A stretch of DNA of 64,000 nt from Fulvimarina endophytica (GCF_003403015.1 NZ_QURL01000002.1:62001-126000), one strand, 5' to 3'; numbered from the stretch's first letter, positions 9,127 to 23,965 are shown. The notes: a model not told the origin generated them from the letters alone. Numbers and translations: made by a program.

Positions 9127-10182
9127 TCAGAGGGTTCCGAGAAGGGCCAGGAATTGATCGACATCCGCCTCGCTCGTCGACCAGGAGGTCACGAGGCGCA
9201 CAAGGCTTTCGTCGGGGCCGGTGATGTTGTGCATGGAATGGGGGGCGTTCCAGTCGTAGAAGACGGCCCCACCGGCGCGCAGCCGCTCTGCCGTCTCGCG
9301 CGGAAAGACCGCGAAGATCTCGTTCGAGCGCGTCGGCCAGGCCTGCCGGCCGGCGGCGGAGGCGTCGAGACCGGCCCGCAACCTGTCCGCCATACGGTTG
9401 GCGTCGGCTGCCATGTCCAGCCAGCGGCCGTTCTCCAGATAGGCCATGAACTGGGCGGCGACGAAACGGGTCTTGGAGAAGAGCTGGGCGCCGCGCTTGC
9501 GGATATAGCGGAACTGCTCGGCCTTGGCGGGATCGAAGAAGACGACGGCCTCGGCGCACCAGCATCCGTTCTTCGTCGCGCCGAAGGAGAGGATGTCGAC
9601 GCCGTGCCGCCATGTCATGTCGGCCGGCGAGCGACCGTCCGCCACGAGGCCGTTGGCAAAGCGCGCGCCATCCATGTGGAGCGCCAGTCCGCGCTCGTGC
9701 GTGATCGCGGCGATCGCCTCGATCTCGGCTGCCGAATAGAGGGTTCCGGCTTCGCCCGGCTGGCTGATCGTCACCGCCATGGGCTGGCCGGCATGGACGA
9801 AATCGGGTTTGAAGCGGGCGAGTTCGCGCCTCAGATTGTCCGGATCGATCTTGCCGTTCGCGCCGTCGACGGGCGCCATGCGCGCGCCGTGGGTGAAGAA
9901 TTCGGGCGCGCCGCATTCGTCCTCGATCACATGCGCCTCGCGATGGCACAGCACCACGCCGCCCGGACGGTTGACGGCGGCAAAGGCGAGAGAGTTGGCG
10001 GCCGTGCCGGTGCCGACGAAGAACACGGCGACCTTGCGCTCGAAGATCTCGTCGAAGCGCTTTTCCACCGCCTTGTCGAGCACGGACTCGCCATAGGCCG
10101 CGGCCATGCCGGCGCTCTCGCGCGCCATTGCCTCGTTGATGGCGGGATGAGCGCCGGACCAGTTGTCGGATGCGAAGATCAT
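9127..10182 (-). CDS. ltaE: Low-specificity L-threonine aldolase
   Basis: This PLP enzyme cleaves L-threonine and L-allo-threonine to glycine and acetaldehyde. The 351-residue product has the fold-type I landmarks: VGTGTAANSLAF for phosphate binding, an EDECGAPEFFTHGAR segment, LHMDGARFANG with the Asp that contacts the pyridine nitrogen, and SFGATKNGC with the Schiff-base Lys at residue 204. Length and motifs fit the proteobacterial family. It is transcribed away from gltB; the 347-base gap between them holds the gltB control region. Confidence 0.88.
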   Translation of the reverse strand: MIFASDNWSGAHPAINEAMARESAGMAAAYGESVLDKAVEKRFDEIFERKVAVFFVGTGTAANSLAFAAVNRPGGVVLCHREAHVIEDECGAPEFFTHGARMAPVDGANGKIDPDNLRRELARFKPDFVHAGQPMAVTISQPGEAGTLYSAAEIEAIAAITHERGLALHMDGARFANGLVADGRSPADMTWRHGVDILSFGATKNGCWCAEAVVFFDPAKAEQFRYIRKRGAQLFSKTRFVAAQFMAYLENGRWLDMAADANRMADRLRAGLDASAAGRQAWPTRSNEIFAVFPRETAERLRAGGAVFYDWNAPHSMHNITGPDESLVRLVTSWSTSEADVDQFLALLGTL

Positions 10183-10281
10183 GCCGTGGCCCTATCGTGG
10201 CCCGGCGATCCGTGCAAGTTTCCGCTGACAGAGCGAGGGCTGCCCGGCGACGGAGCGGCAATGGGTCGGCTTGCCGCTATC

Positions 10282-10310
10282 TTGCGCATCTGGCATATTG
10301 CCGCTAATAG
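10282..10310 (+). promoter_or_regulatory. Possible sigma-70 promoter for gltB
   Basis: In the 347-base gap between the divergent threonine aldolase and gltB genes, TTGCGC (10282-10287) and TAATAG (10305-10310) are spaced by 17 bases, about 220 bases upstream of the gltB start. I see no gene in the gap and no other feature that I can support. Confidence 0.3.
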
Positions 10311-10529
10311 GACAGCATTGCTGCCATAAATCAGGGGCCGGTCGCAACGGCGCCGACATGCCTGACGACGGGTCCGGCGGGAGCGACAGGGCTTTCCGTG
10401 CACGGGCCCTCCGGCGGATGGGACCATTCGCGGCCGACCCATGAGGATGGGGAAGGTCGCGGCAGCCATCGACATGATTGACGATAGACGCGCCGGCCGC
10501 TTGCCGCGCGAAGAGAGGACGACGACGCG

Positions 10530-15251
<4,722 letters not shown>

Positions 15252-15276
15252 GCCGCTTCCTCACGTCTTTCCGGAG

Positions 15277-15312
15277 CCCCGGATCGCCCGCCCGCGATCC
15301 GGGGTTCTTCGT
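15277..15312 (+). terminator. Terminator after gltB
   Basis: CCCCGGATCGC (15277-15287) pairs perfectly with GCGATCCGGGG (15294-15304) around a six-base loop, followed by TTCTTCGTTT. It lies 25 bases after the gltB stop. Confidence 0.75.
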
Positions 15313-15449
15313 TTCGAAGGCCGCGATTGTGCCTTCTGGGCACGCTCGCCCATCGCATAATCGCCAAGCCTGCCTAGTTACGGGACCGGAAGCGGCGTTC
15401 ACTTCGCCGGTTTCACGTGAATCGTTCAGCAAGGAAGGACAAAAAGACG

Positions 15450-16082
15450 ATGGCCGATTACAAGCTCTGGGGTTTCGACGGATCCACCTATGTGCGCACC
15501 GTCAAGATGGTGTTCGCCGAAAAGCACGGCGGCAATTACGAGCAGGTTCCGGTGAACGTGCTCGAGGGCGAGCCCAAGAGCGAGGAGCATCTCGAACGTC
15601 ATCCCTTCGGCAAGGTGCCGGTTCTCGACCACAAGGGCTTCCGCATCATCGAGACGCCGGCGATCTGCCAGTATCTCGACACGCTGCTGCCCGGAATCGC
15701 GCTCGTTCCGTCCGATCCGAAGAGCCGTGCGCGCATGGACATGGTGACGAGCATCGTCGACTCCTACACCTATGGCCCGGTCGTCGGAGGCGTCGTCGGC
15801 TATCACCTCTTCCCCGATTTCGTCGGCGGCAAGGACGATGCGGCCCATGAGAAGGGTATCAAGGACGCCAAGCACGCGCTGACGCAGCTGATGAAGATCA
15901 AGGGTTCGGACCAGTATCTCGCCGGCGAGCAGATCTCCATCGCCGATCTCTATCTGGCGCCGCTCGTCGCCTATATCTGCAAGACGCCCCACAAGGACGA
16001 GTTCATGACCGAGGTGGACGGCCTGTCCGACTGGTGGGCGCTCATCTCCAATCGCGAGAGCTTCAAGGCGACCGAGATCTGA
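15450..16082 (+). CDS. Glutathione S-transferase family protein
   Basis: This 210-residue cytosolic GST-like protein has an N-terminal thioredoxin-fold domain (GSTYVRTVKMVFAEK; cis-Pro in FGKVPVLDHKGFRIIET; ETPAICQYLD for gamma-Glu binding) and a C-terminal helical domain containing the N-capping motif YLAGEQISIADLYLAPLV. The start is ATG 15450 with AAGGAAGG about 12 bases upstream; a slightly longer frame begins at 15417. The substrate cannot be read from the sequence. It sits between gltB and gltD but has its own terminators on both sides, so it is not obviously part of a glt operon. Confidence 0.85.
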   Translation: MADYKLWGFDGSTYVRTVKMVFAEKHGGNYEQVPVNVLEGEPKSEEHLERHPFGKVPVLDHKGFRIIETPAICQYLDTLLPGIALVPSDPKSRARMDMVTSIVDSYTYGPVVGGVVGYHLFPDFVGGKDDAAHEKGIKDAKHALTQLMKIKGSDQYLAGEQISIADLYLAPLVAYICKTPHKDEFMTEVDGLSDWWALISNRESFKATEI

Positions 16083-16136
16083 TCGCCGCGCAGGCAAAGC
16101 GGAGGACGATCCGTCTTCAACTCCCGATACAGGACG

Positions 16137-16161
16137 AGGCCCGCCGCGAGCGGGCCTTTTC
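16137..16161 (+). terminator. Terminator after the GST gene
   Basis: AGGCCCGC (16137-16144) pairs with GCGGGCCT (16150-16157), loop CGCGA, then TTT. The remainder of the roughly 400-base gap before gltD (16083-16480) shows no gene and no promoter that I can support with confidence. Confidence 0.75.
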
Positions 16162-16480
16162 GTGTTCGCGGGTGCGTCGGCGGGTGTGCGCCCGTCGGCA
16201 GGAAGTGCCGTTCGCGGAGACAGGGCCGGGCAGGGCATTTCGACCGCGTCTGCGGCCTATCGGCACTCATTCGGCCACGACATAAGGCTCAGGCGGCTCC
16301 GGCGCTTGCATTTGGCGCTGTTTTGATGACAGACAACGCATGAGCATCCCGTCGCATTCCCCCTGTCGCGCCGAGAATTGGCTGCGGGGCTGACGCCGGC
16401 GGGAAAATCATTTTAGAAGAGATCCGAAGAGGCGTTTCGCAGCGCATCGCGGCAGCATGCAGGTTGGATAGAGGTGGGGA

Positions 16481-17935
16481 ATGGGTAAGGTCACCGGCTT
16501 TCTCGAAATCGATCGTCAGACGCCGAAATATCAGCCGGCCTCGGACCGTATCCGGCATTTCAAGGAATTCACCCTGCCGATGTCCGAGCCCGAGGTCGCC
16601 AAGCAGGCGGCCCGCTGCATGGATTGCGGGATTCCCTACTGCCACGGGCCGACGGGCTGCCCGATCCACAACCAGATCCCGGACTGGAACGACCTCGTCT
16701 ATCAGGGCGACTGGGAGGCTGCGATCCGCAACCTCCATTCCACCAACAACTTCCCCGAATTCACCGGGCGCATCTGCCCGGCCCCTTGCGAGGAAGCCTG
16801 CACGCTGAACCTCGAGGACGTGCCGGTCGCCATCAAGACGGTGGAGCAGGCGCTGGCCGACAAGGCCTACGAGCTCGGCATGATCAAGCCGCAGCCGCCG
16901 CGTGAGAAGACCGGCAAGACCGTTGCGATCATCGGTTCGGGACCGGCCGGCATGTCGGCCGCCCAGCAGCTCGCGCGTGCCGGCCACGACGTCCATCTCT
17001 ACGAGCGCGAGTCGCGCCCGGGCGGGCTGATGCGCTACGGCATTCCCGACTTCAAGATGGAGAAGCACTATATCGACCGCCGCGTCGAGCAGATGGAGGC
17101 CGAAGGCGTCCGCTTCCTCTGCGGCGTCAATATCGGCGTCGACAAGAGCGTCGAATCGCTGATGGCCGAATACGACGCGGTGCTCTACTGCGGCGGTGCC
17201 GAGACGCCGCGCGCCTCCGGCATTCCCGATCACGGCCTCTCAGGCATCTATGACGCGATGCCCTATCTCGTTCAGCAGAACCGGCGTGTCGGCCGCGAGA
17301 ATATCGCGTCCACCGGATGGCCGGAAGAGGATATCTGGGCCGGCGGCAAGCACGTCGTCGTGGTCGGCGGCGGCGATACGGCGTCGGACTGCGTGGGCAC
17401 GGCCTTCCGCCAGGGTGCGGTCAAGGTGACCCAGCTCGACATCCGTCCCAAGCCCCCGGTGCGCGAAGACAAGCTGACGGTGTGGCCCTATTGGGCGACC
17501 AAGATGCGCACCTCCTCCAGCCAGGCCGAGGGCGCGGTGCGCGACTTCCAGGTCGCCACGCTCGACTTCGTCGGCGAGGACGGCGTTCTCACCGGTGTGA
17601 AATGCGCCGAGGTGGACGAGAACCGCAAGCCGATCGAGGGCACCGAATTCATCATCAAGGCCGATCTCGCCTTCATCGCCATCGGGTTCGCCGGTCCCTT
17701 CGAGACCGGTGTCCTCTCCGAGCTCGGCGACCGCCTGAAGACCACCAAGGACAGGCGCGGCAATGTCGCCGTCGCGGCGGACGATCAGGGCTACAGAACG
17801 TCGGTCGACAAGGTCTACAGCGCCGGCGACGTGCGTCGTGGCCAGTCGCTGGTGGTCTGGGCGATCCGCGAAGGCCGTCAGGCGGCACGCGCGATCGATC
17901 TCGATCTCATGGGAAAGACCACGCTGCCGCGCTGA
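16481..17935 (+). CDS. gltD: Glutamate synthase small subunit
   Basis: GltD oxidises NADPH and passes electrons through FAD and Fe-S clusters to GltB. The 484-residue product has two N-terminal Cys groups for 4Fe-4S clusters: ARCMDCGIPYCHGPTGCP around residues 44-62 and GRICPAPCEEACTLN around 97-111. The FAD-binding Rossmann motif is IIGSGPAGMSAAQQLARAG and the NADPH-binding one is VVVVGGGDTASDCVGTA. A C-terminal GDVRRGQSLVVWAIREGR segment closes the FAD site. The ATG follows GAGGTGGGGA. It is separated from gltB by the GST gene. Confidence 0.97.
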   Translation: MGKVTGFLEIDRQTPKYQPASDRIRHFKEFTLPMSEPEVAKQAARCMDCGIPYCHGPTGCPIHNQIPDWNDLVYQGDWEAAIRNLHSTNNFPEFTGRICPAPCEEACTLNLEDVPVAIKTVEQALADKAYELGMIKPQPPREKTGKTVAIIGSGPAGMSAAQQLARAGHDVHLYERESRPGGLMRYGIPDFKMEKHYIDRRVEQMEAEGVRFLCGVNIGVDKSVESLMAEYDAVLYCGGAETPRASGIPDHGLSGIYDAMPYLVQQNRRVGRENIASTGWPEEDIWAGGKHVVVVGGGDTASDCVGTAFRQGAVKVTQLDIRPKPPVREDKLTVWPYWATKMRTSSSQAEGAVRDFQVATLDFVGEDGVLTGVKCAEVDENRKPIEGTEFIIKADLAFIAIGFAGPFETGVLSELGDRLKTTKDRRGNVAVAADDQGYRTSVDKVYSAGDVRRGQSLVVWAIREGRQAARAIDLDLMGKTTLPR

Positions 17936-18113
17936 GGCGACAATATCCGGAATGGGCGAGGGGACGTCCCGTGGACGTTCCTTCGGTCTGGCCTGGAGGA
18001 AACGTCTCCGCGACCCGAGACCAGAGACTCGCGATTGGCGACGGGTGCCGGGGATATCCCGGAGCGGGACCAGGGCGCCAGTCAGGGTACTGCCCGTCGA
18101 TGCATGAAAGAAT

Positions 18114-18147
18114 GCCGCAGCCTCGCCTGTCGAGGTTGCGGCTTTTT
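18114..18147 (+). terminator. Terminator after gltD
   Basis: GCCGCAGCCTCG (18114-18125) pairs over 12 bases, with one G-T pair, with CGAGGTTGCGGC (18131-18142), then TTTTT. It also lies next to the end of the convergent DUF459 gene. Confidence 0.85.
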
Positions 18148-18158
18148 GCTGACCGATC

Positions 18159-19622
18159 TCAGCGAGCGGTCTCGCCGGGTGCCGTCTCCTCGCTCTTCCA
18201 GTCCTCGATGATCGCGTCGAAGATGTTCGGCATTTCGGGCGGAGGCTCGATGCCGGAACCCTCGGTGATCGTCTTCAGATCGATCGTGCCGCGATAGAGC
18301 ACCGGCGGGTCGGTGCGCAGGGCGTCGGTCTTGGTATTCCAGGCGAAGTTGTCGGCGCGCCCGTCCTGGCTGGCCATCTGGTCTCCCTTGAGGACGAGAC
18401 GGTCGCGCGGGGATGGTTCGAAGGCGAAGGGCGAGCCCGCGGGCTGCGTGCCCAGAAGGTCGTCACTGCCCGACTGGCTGAGATCGCCGAGCGCGATGGG
18501 CGCGGCAACCGCCGCATTGGCGGCGTTCGTTGCCGGCGGAAGCTGCATGGTGGACAGGGCCTCCTCGCCGAGGGCGACCTGCGGGGAGATCTCGCCGAGC
18601 ACACGGGAGAGAGCCTTTTCGGCGAAGAAGGCGAGCTTTTCCTTGCCCGCTTCCGTCATTGCGATGCCGTCGCCAGCGCGCAGACGTGCGTTCTGGCCGT
18701 TGATGTCGGGGCCCGAATAGACGAAGCCCCCCGCCTCGTCGACGAAGCCGTCCCAAACGCTGACGAATTCGCCCGAAACCCGCTCGGCCGCCCGTTTGTA
18801 GATGTCGTTGAGGAAGACCATGTCCTCGCTCATCGCATCGAATTTGAACGAGGGCATGCCGATCCAGATCACCGGGACGTTCTTCTCCTCGGCGACCCGC
18901 GCCAGATCGGTCGCGCGCTTTTCGTATTCGGCCGTCCAACCATCCGAACGCACGGCAAGGATGCCGCCCGAGAGCTTCATCGGCTGGCGGTCGTTCGCGC
19001 CGATCATGACGGTCAGGACGTCGGGTTCGATCTCGTCGATCAAGGGGCCGAGCTCTGCCGGCCAATCGTAGAAATCCTGCCGCACGAGGCCCGACGAGCC
19101 GTTCGTGCGGGCCACGACCTCAATCATCTCGTCATCGGCATACTGGGCCGACAGGCCATCGGCGAGGCCATCGGCCAGGAAGTCGCCGACGACGAGAATG
19201 GTCTTGGCGTCGGCGTTCTTGTCGATGGGGGCGGAGGCCCCGGCCGCCGCGCCGGACGCTGCGGCCGCAGCTCCCGTCGCGCCGGCTGCCGTGCCGGTGC
19301 GCTTGGCAGCCGAGGAAGACGGGCGCGAGGCGGCCGGTTTGCGGCTCGCCGAACGGCTCGCCTCGGGCCGCGCGCGCGGATTGCTGATGCGCTTCTTCTT
19401 GCGGATCACGCGCTTCCTGACCGTCGGGCGGGTCTCGACGGACCGGTTGCCTTGGCCGAACAGCATCTCGACGATGGTCTTGGGCCGCTGCTGCGCATAG
19501 GCGCGTCCGTCAGGCAGGACGGCCGTGACGGCAATCACGAAGGCGAGGAGCGCCGTCACCGCGCGCAGCGATGGCCGCCGGGCTGCGATGTCACGATGCC
19601 TTGCCGTCGCCGTTGCCGTCAT
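18159..19622 (-). CDS. Exported SGNH-hydrolase-like protein (DUF459)
   Basis: The 487-residue product starts at 19622, which has GAGGAG seven bases upstream. An N-terminal signal segment (VTALLAFVIAVTAVLP, ending AYAQ) is followed by a basic and Ala-rich linker, then an SGNH fold: block I LVVGDFLADGLADGL (GDF where the classical motif is GDS), block III VMIGANDRQPMK and an IWIGMPSF segment. DUF459 proteins of rhizobia belong to this group; an esterase or acyl-transfer role on cell-surface polymers is inferred only. The Asp-Phe in place of Asp-Ser at block I would remove the usual nucleophile, so catalysis is uncertain. Confidence 0.75.
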   Translation of the reverse strand: MTATATARHRDIAARRPSLRAVTALLAFVIAVTAVLPDGRAYAQQRPKTIVEMLFGQGNRSVETRPTVRKRVIRKKKRISNPRARPEASRSASRKPAASRPSSSAAKRTGTAAGATGAAAAASGAAAGASAPIDKNADAKTILVVGDFLADGLADGLSAQYADDEMIEVVARTNGSSGLVRQDFYDWPAELGPLIDEIEPDVLTVMIGANDRQPMKLSGGILAVRSDGWTAEYEKRATDLARVAEEKNVPVIWIGMPSFKFDAMSEDMVFLNDIYKRAAERVSGEFVSVWDGFVDEAGGFVYSGPDINGQNARLRAGDGIAMTEAGKEKLAFFAEKALSRVLGEISPQVALGEEALSTMQLPPATNAANAAVAAPIALGDLSQSGSDDLLGTQPAGSPFAFEPSPRDRLVLKGDQMASQDGRADNFAWNTKTDALRTDPPVLYRGTIDLKTITEGSGIEPPPEMPNIFDAIIEDWKSEETAPGETAR

Positions 19623-19689
19623 GCGTGGTCTCCTCGGTGAAGGCACGCGCCGATGCCTGGCGCATGCCGTCCTCGCCGCGTGCGCGACG

Positions 19690-20928
19690 TCAGTTCTGCC
19701 GCAGGTAGTTCAGCACTTCCTTGGACGGGTTTCCGTCCTGGGGAAGGCCCGCCCGAGACTGGACCGCGATGATTGCGCCCTTCGATCCGGAGCCGATCTT
19801 ACCATCGATCTTACCGTCATATAGGCCCCTCGACGCCAAGCGCTTCTGCAGCTCGAAGCGTTCGTCCATCGAGAGCGGCGTATAGCCTCGCGGCCAGTCG
19901 TTCACGAGGCCGCTGAAGCCGCCGATCCGGTCACCCAGCATGCCGACGGCGAGGGCGTATTTGTCGGCATTGTTGTAGGACTTCAGCACGAAGAAGTTCT
20001 TCATCATCAGGAAGGCCGGGCCGGAATCGCCGGCCATGCGCACGAGGTTCGCCCGGTCGCCGATATTGGGCAGCGGCCGTCCGTCGGCCCGCGTGAAGCC
20101 GAGCGAGGCCCATTGGCTGATCGAGCGGTTGTCACGCTCCAGCTTGCCGCCGCGATACTGCGCCGGCACGCGCACCTCGTAGCCCCAGGTCTTGCCGGTC
20201 TGCCAGCCGTTCTTGGCGAGGAGGTTCGCAGCGGTCGCCAGCGCATCGGGAACGGATTCCCAGATATTGGCGTGCCCGTCGCCGTCCATGTCGGCCATAT
20301 AGGCCCGGTAGCTCGTCGGAATGAACTGGGTGTGACCCATGGCACCGGCCCAGGAGCTGATCAGTTCGTTCGGCTTGATATGGCCGTCCTGGACGATCTT
20401 CAGGGCCGCGATGAGCTGCTGGCGGGCGAATTTCGCGCGGCGCTGGTCCTGATAGGCGAGGGTGGCGAGCGAGCGCGGCAGGCTCTTCATCACGTCGTCG
20501 CGCTGGAGGATCCGGCCGTAATCGGTCTCCATCGACCAGATGGCGAGCAGGATGTCCCGGTCGACGCCGAAGCGGCTCTCGATCCGGTCGAGCCAGCCGG
20601 AGAGCTGCTGCCGGTAGGCCTGGCCCGTCTGCACCTGCATGTCGTTGACGCGGTTGTCGATATAGTCCCAGACCTTGGACTGGAATTCGGGCTGGTAGCG
20701 GGCCTTTTCCAGAACGTCTGGATCGGGCGAGGTGACGCCCGCGAACGCCCGGCGATAGACGTCCCGCCGCACGCCGCTCTGGGCGGCGGTGTTCTCGAAG
20801 GACTGGATCCAGCGCTGGAAGCCTGCATCGGCCCGGGCCGTGCCCGGGGCCAGCGTGAGCGCGAACCCGACCGCTGCTGCACCGGCCACCGCTGCAAGTC
20901 GTGACGAAAGACGTGTGAAATACTTCAT
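19690..20928 (-). CDS. Lytic murein transglycosylase, MltB type
   Basis: This periplasmic enzyme cleaves peptidoglycan glycan strands to 1,6-anhydro ends. The 412-residue product starts at 20928 (GAGGGGA upstream) with a cleavable signal (VAGAAAVGFALTLAPGTARA). The SLT_2 domain spans about 35-330, with the catalytic Glu134 in IWSMETDYGR and AMGHTQFIPTSYRAYMADMD. A C-terminal PG_binding_1 repeat lies at about 345-410 (LQKRLASRGLYDGKIDGKIG). The longer open frame to 22056 runs across galU on the other strand and is not real. Confidence 0.9.
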   Translation of the reverse strand: MKYFTRLSSRLAAVAGAAAVGFALTLAPGTARADAGFQRWIQSFENTAAQSGVRRDVYRRAFAGVTSPDPDVLEKARYQPEFQSKVWDYIDNRVNDMQVQTGQAYRQQLSGWLDRIESRFGVDRDILLAIWSMETDYGRILQRDDVMKSLPRSLATLAYQDQRRAKFARQQLIAALKIVQDGHIKPNELISSWAGAMGHTQFIPTSYRAYMADMDGDGHANIWESVPDALATAANLLAKNGWQTGKTWGYEVRVPAQYRGGKLERDNRSISQWASLGFTRADGRPLPNIGDRANLVRMAGDSGPAFLMMKNFFVLKSYNNADKYALAVGMLGDRIGGFSGLVNDWPRGYTPLSMDERFELQKRLASRGLYDGKIDGKIGSGSKGAIIAVQSRAGLPQDGNPSKEVLNYLRQN

Positions 20929-21153
20929 GACTGCGCGGTCCCCTCGTTGATCCGGTCGTGAAACGAGACGATCGCTCAAGACCGTTAACGTTTCGTTCAC
21001 CATGGTGGCCGTGAAGTCCCGTTCGAGCGGGTTCTCATCCATCCCCCGGGGTCGATAACCATCTTTTCCGGCGAAATTCGGACAGTGTTGCCTTTCGCGC
21101 GAAAAGACTATTCTTGAACCCGACCTGTGCCACCGCCATCCGGAGTTCGATCG

Positions 21154-22041
21154 ATGAAGCGCGTCCGCAAAGCCGTATTTCCCGTCGCAGGGCTTGGAAC
21201 GCGGTTCCTGCCGGCCACCAAGTCGATCCCGAAGGAGATGCTGACCGTCGTCGACCGGCCCATCATCCAGTATGTGGTCGACGAGGCCCGCGAGGCCGGC
21301 ATCGAGCACATGATCTTCGTGACGGGGCGCTCGAAGGAGGTCATCGAGGACTATTTCGACATCCAGATGGAGCTTGCGACGAGCCTTGCCGAGAAGGGCA
21401 AGACGGACCGGCTGAAGATCCTCAACGACCTCCAGCCCGCACCCGGCACCACGAGCTTCACGCGCCAGCAGGCGCCGCTCGGCCTCGGCCATGCCGTGTG
21501 GTGCGCCCGCGAGCTCGTCGGCGACGAGCCCTTCGCGCTGCTCCTTCCCGACATGATCATGCAGGCCGAGAAGGGCTGCCTCGCCTCGATGATGGATCTC
21601 TACAGCGAGACCGGCGGCAACGTTCTCTCGGTCGAGGAATGCGATCCGAGCGAGACCGACAAATACGGCATCGTCGGCAAGGGCGAGGACGTCGGCGCCG
21701 GGTTCAAGATCACCGGCATGGTGGAAAAGCCCGATCCGAAGGACGCGCCATCGAACTTCTATCTTTCGGGCCGCTACATTCTCCAGCCGGAGATCTTCAA
21801 GATTCTCGAGCGCACGGAGCGCGGCGCCGGCAACGAGATCCAGTTGACGGACGGCATGCAGACCCTGTTCCAGGAGCAGAGCTTCGCGGCTCATCCCTTC
21901 AAGGGCCGGACCTTCGACTGCGGCTCGCCGGAAGGCTTCATCGAAGCCAATATCGCCTTCGCTCTCTGGCGCTCCGATATCCGCGAGAAGGTCATCGACG
22001 ACATTCACCGCCTCCTGCACGAGGTTCAGCCGCGAGACTGA
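21154..22041 (+). CDS. galU: UTP-glucose-1-phosphate uridylyltransferase
   Basis: GalU makes UDP-glucose from UTP and glucose-1-phosphate for surface polysaccharides. The 295-residue product has the nucleotide-binding loop [20 protein letters not shown] at residues 7-26 and [12 protein letters not shown], the metal-binding LLPDMIM, the GMVEKPDP motif and [11 protein letters not shown] start it at ATG 21154, giving the usual [10 protein letters not shown] beginning; an in-frame ATG at 21127 would add nine atypical residues. It is divergent from the lytic transglycosylase gene, with a 225-base shared control region. Confidence 0.95.
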   Translation: MKRVRKAVFPVAGLGTRFLPATKSIPKEMLTVVDRPIIQYVVDEAREAGIEHMIFVTGRSKEVIEDYFDIQMELATSLAEKGKTDRLKILNDLQPAPGTTSFTRQQAPLGLGHAVWCARELVGDEPFALLLPDMIMQAEKGCLASMMDLYSETGGNVLSVEECDPSETDKYGIVGKGEDVGAGFKITGMVEKPDPKDAPSNFYLSGRYILQPEIFKILERTERGAGNEIQLTDGMQTLFQEQSFAAHPFKGRTFDCGSPEGFIEANIAFALWRSDIREKVIDDIHRLLHEVQPRD

Positions 22042-22123
22042 ACCGGGCCGAAACACAAGGGCCCGCGGGATTTGCCGTCCGGCCTCCGGTCCGTGATGCG
22101 AGAGGCGTCGGCGCGACGAGGCG

Positions 22124-23965
22124 TCAGCGCCTCATTCGCACGCCGAGGCTGACGGTGTTGGCGCTCCAGTCGTTCTCGTCGAGGGCCTCGTAGCGACGTT
22201 CGTATTCGTAGAGGCCGACGAGGGAGAGGGACCGGTTGATCCAGTAGGTGAAGCCGGCTTCGGCGGCGAGACCGAACGGATCCGATCCCTGGAAGCTTAC
22301 GGCCGGCAGATCGTCGGCGGTCTCGACGATCGCCCTTACCGAGCCGTTGAGATCGAGATGGTTGTTGACGGCGTGGAGAAGGGCGATCGACGTCTCGTAG
22401 TCGATGCTCGACCCGCCGCCTGCCTCGGGCGAGAACGCGGTGCGGGCGGCGAGGACGATATCCGTGCCGCGACGGGGCGACCATGTCAGGTTCGCGTCGA
22501 TCGTCGGGGCGCTGCTCGTCTCGCCGCTCTCGGGAGCGTTCCAGGCATAGCCGAGCCCGACCTCGCCGCGAAGCTTCTGCGCGATGTCGACGGCGAGCCC
22601 CGTGCGGATCGAGGAGATCGTCGCATCGCCGCCGATCCGGTTCTCGTCGTCGAAGATGCGTTTGCCGAGGCTGCCTTCCACGAAGGGAGACAGGGCCGGC
22701 GACAGGTCGTAGCCGGCGCGCAGGTTCGCGGTCGCCGTCGTATAGCTGAGATCGGGAATGCCGGGCGCATTGCTGAGATAATGTTCGCGCGCGAGCGTCG
22801 CCCCGCCGGTCAATGTGCCGAGGCCGAACTCGTGGCTGATCTCGCCGCCGAGCGAACTGGTGAGGATTTCCGGCCGGGTCGCCCCGCCGACATCGACGAC
22901 GGGATCGAGTTCGTTTTCCCGCCGATAGCTAAGGGCGCCGCGCAGCGTCGCGCTGGTGAGTGCGCCGAGGTCGAGATCGATCCGGCCGTCGACGGCGGCT
23001 TCCGGATCGTCCTTCTCGCGCCCTGCGAAATTGCGCCGATAGGTCAGGCGCGCGTTGAGTTCCGCTCCGTGACGCGCCCAGTCGGTGAGCGCGCGCATCT
23101 CGAGGCTCGTCTCGGAGAATGCGCCGCCCTTGCCGCCGGCTTCCCGCTCGAGATTGGAGGAGAGGCCGAGCCGCTGGGTGAGTTCCGGATAGATCAGCAC
23201 GCTTCCGGCCCTGAGCCCCACGGGCGCGAAGGGATCGGCTTCGGCCGGGCGCACGATCCGCTCGATCGCCTGGGCCGGACTGACCGTGCGCAGAAGCGAA
23301 TCGACCGGCAGCGCTTCGCCCGAAATTCCGGGCAGGAGAGGCGCGTTCGCGAAGGTCTGGGCACGGGGGTTCTGTCTTGCGGCAGGTCCCGCCGCATCGC
23401 CGGGGAGGGGCGCGACAGCCCCTGTCGCCAGCGGATCGCGGCCGCCCGGGAGGCTTTGGCTGGCCTCCACGGTGCGAGGCTCGGCTTCGCCCGCCTGCTC
23501 CGGGGATGCGGGGTCCGAAGCGCTCGCCGTCGGTGCCCGGTTCGGGGCGGGCTGCGAGGAAGGACCGGCGAAGATGTCGAAGCCGGTTGCGGCGCTTTCG
23601 TCCTCGCGATCGGCGCCGTCGTCCTCCTCGTTCGCCTCCGCGTCCGTCTCGATGGGCGAGCGGGCAGTGGTTGCGAGACCGCCGTCGCGGATATCGCGAT
23701 CGCCGATCTCGCCGGATGCGAGCGATCCGGTTCGTCCGAAGGGCGCGAGGGCATCTCCCGAGGTCGCGTTCAGCCGCAGGTCGTCTGTGAGGGACGGGCG
23801 CTCGGTCAGAGGCCGGTCGTCGGTCAGGCGATCCTGGCCGATGGGCGATCGGGGCGCGTCCTGTCCATGGACCGGCGCTCCGGCAAGAAGCGCGCCGCCG
23901 AGAACGGTCGCTGCGAGCAGGGAGCGCGGCAGGATCGGACCGGAGGAAGGACGGTAAGCGGCCAT
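22124..23965 (-). CDS. Outer-membrane beta-barrel protein
   Basis: The 613-residue protein has a signal sequence (LLAATVLGGALLAGAPVHG) and then about 200 residues of low-complexity, Asp/Pro/Ala-rich sequence. From about residue 240 come repeated amphipathic beta strands alternating with turns (for example LTQRLGLSSNLEREAG, GAELNARLTYRRNF, ATLRGALSYRRENELDP) to the C-terminus VSLGVRMRR. This matches the rhizobial outer membrane beta-barrel (BBP2-like) proteins. The ligand and role are unknown. The final residue is Arg rather than the usual Phe of classical porins. Confidence 0.7.
   Translation of the reverse strand: MAAYRPSSGPILPRSLLAATVLGGALLAGAPVHGQDAPRSPIGQDRLTDDRPLTERPSLTDDLRLNATSGDALAPFGRTGSLASGEIGDRDIRDGGLATTARSPIETDAEANEEDDGADREDESAATGFDIFAGPSSQPAPNRAPTASASDPASPEQAGEAEPRTVEASQSLPGGRDPLATGAVAPLPGDAAGPAARQNPRAQTFANAPLLPGISGEALPVDSLLRTVSPAQAIERIVRPAEADPFAPVGLRAGSVLIYPELTQRLGLSSNLEREAGGKGGAFSETSLEMRALTDWARHGAELNARLTYRRNFAGREKDDPEAAVDGRIDLDLGALTSATLRGALSYRRENELDPVVDVGGATRPEILTSSLGGEISHEFGLGTLTGGATLAREHYLSNAPGIPDLSYTTATANLRAGYDLSPALSPFVEGSLGKRIFDDENRIGGDATISSIRTGLAVDIAQKLRGEVGLGYAWNAPESGETSSAPTIDANLTWSPRRGTDIVLAARTAFSPEAGGGSSIDYETSIALLHAVNNHLDLNGSVRAIVETADDLPAVSFQGSDPFGLAAEAGFTYWINRSLSLVGLYEYERRYEALDENDWSANTVSLGVRMRR

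Noticed and set aside
15252..16480. Treating gltB, the GST gene and gltD as one operon
   Set aside because: Strong terminators follow both gltB and the GST gene, and the gap before gltD is about 400 bases.
20929..22056. Extended 788-residue version of the lytic transglycosylase
   Set aside because: The extension runs antisense across galU and precedes a proper signal peptide and ribosome site at 20928.
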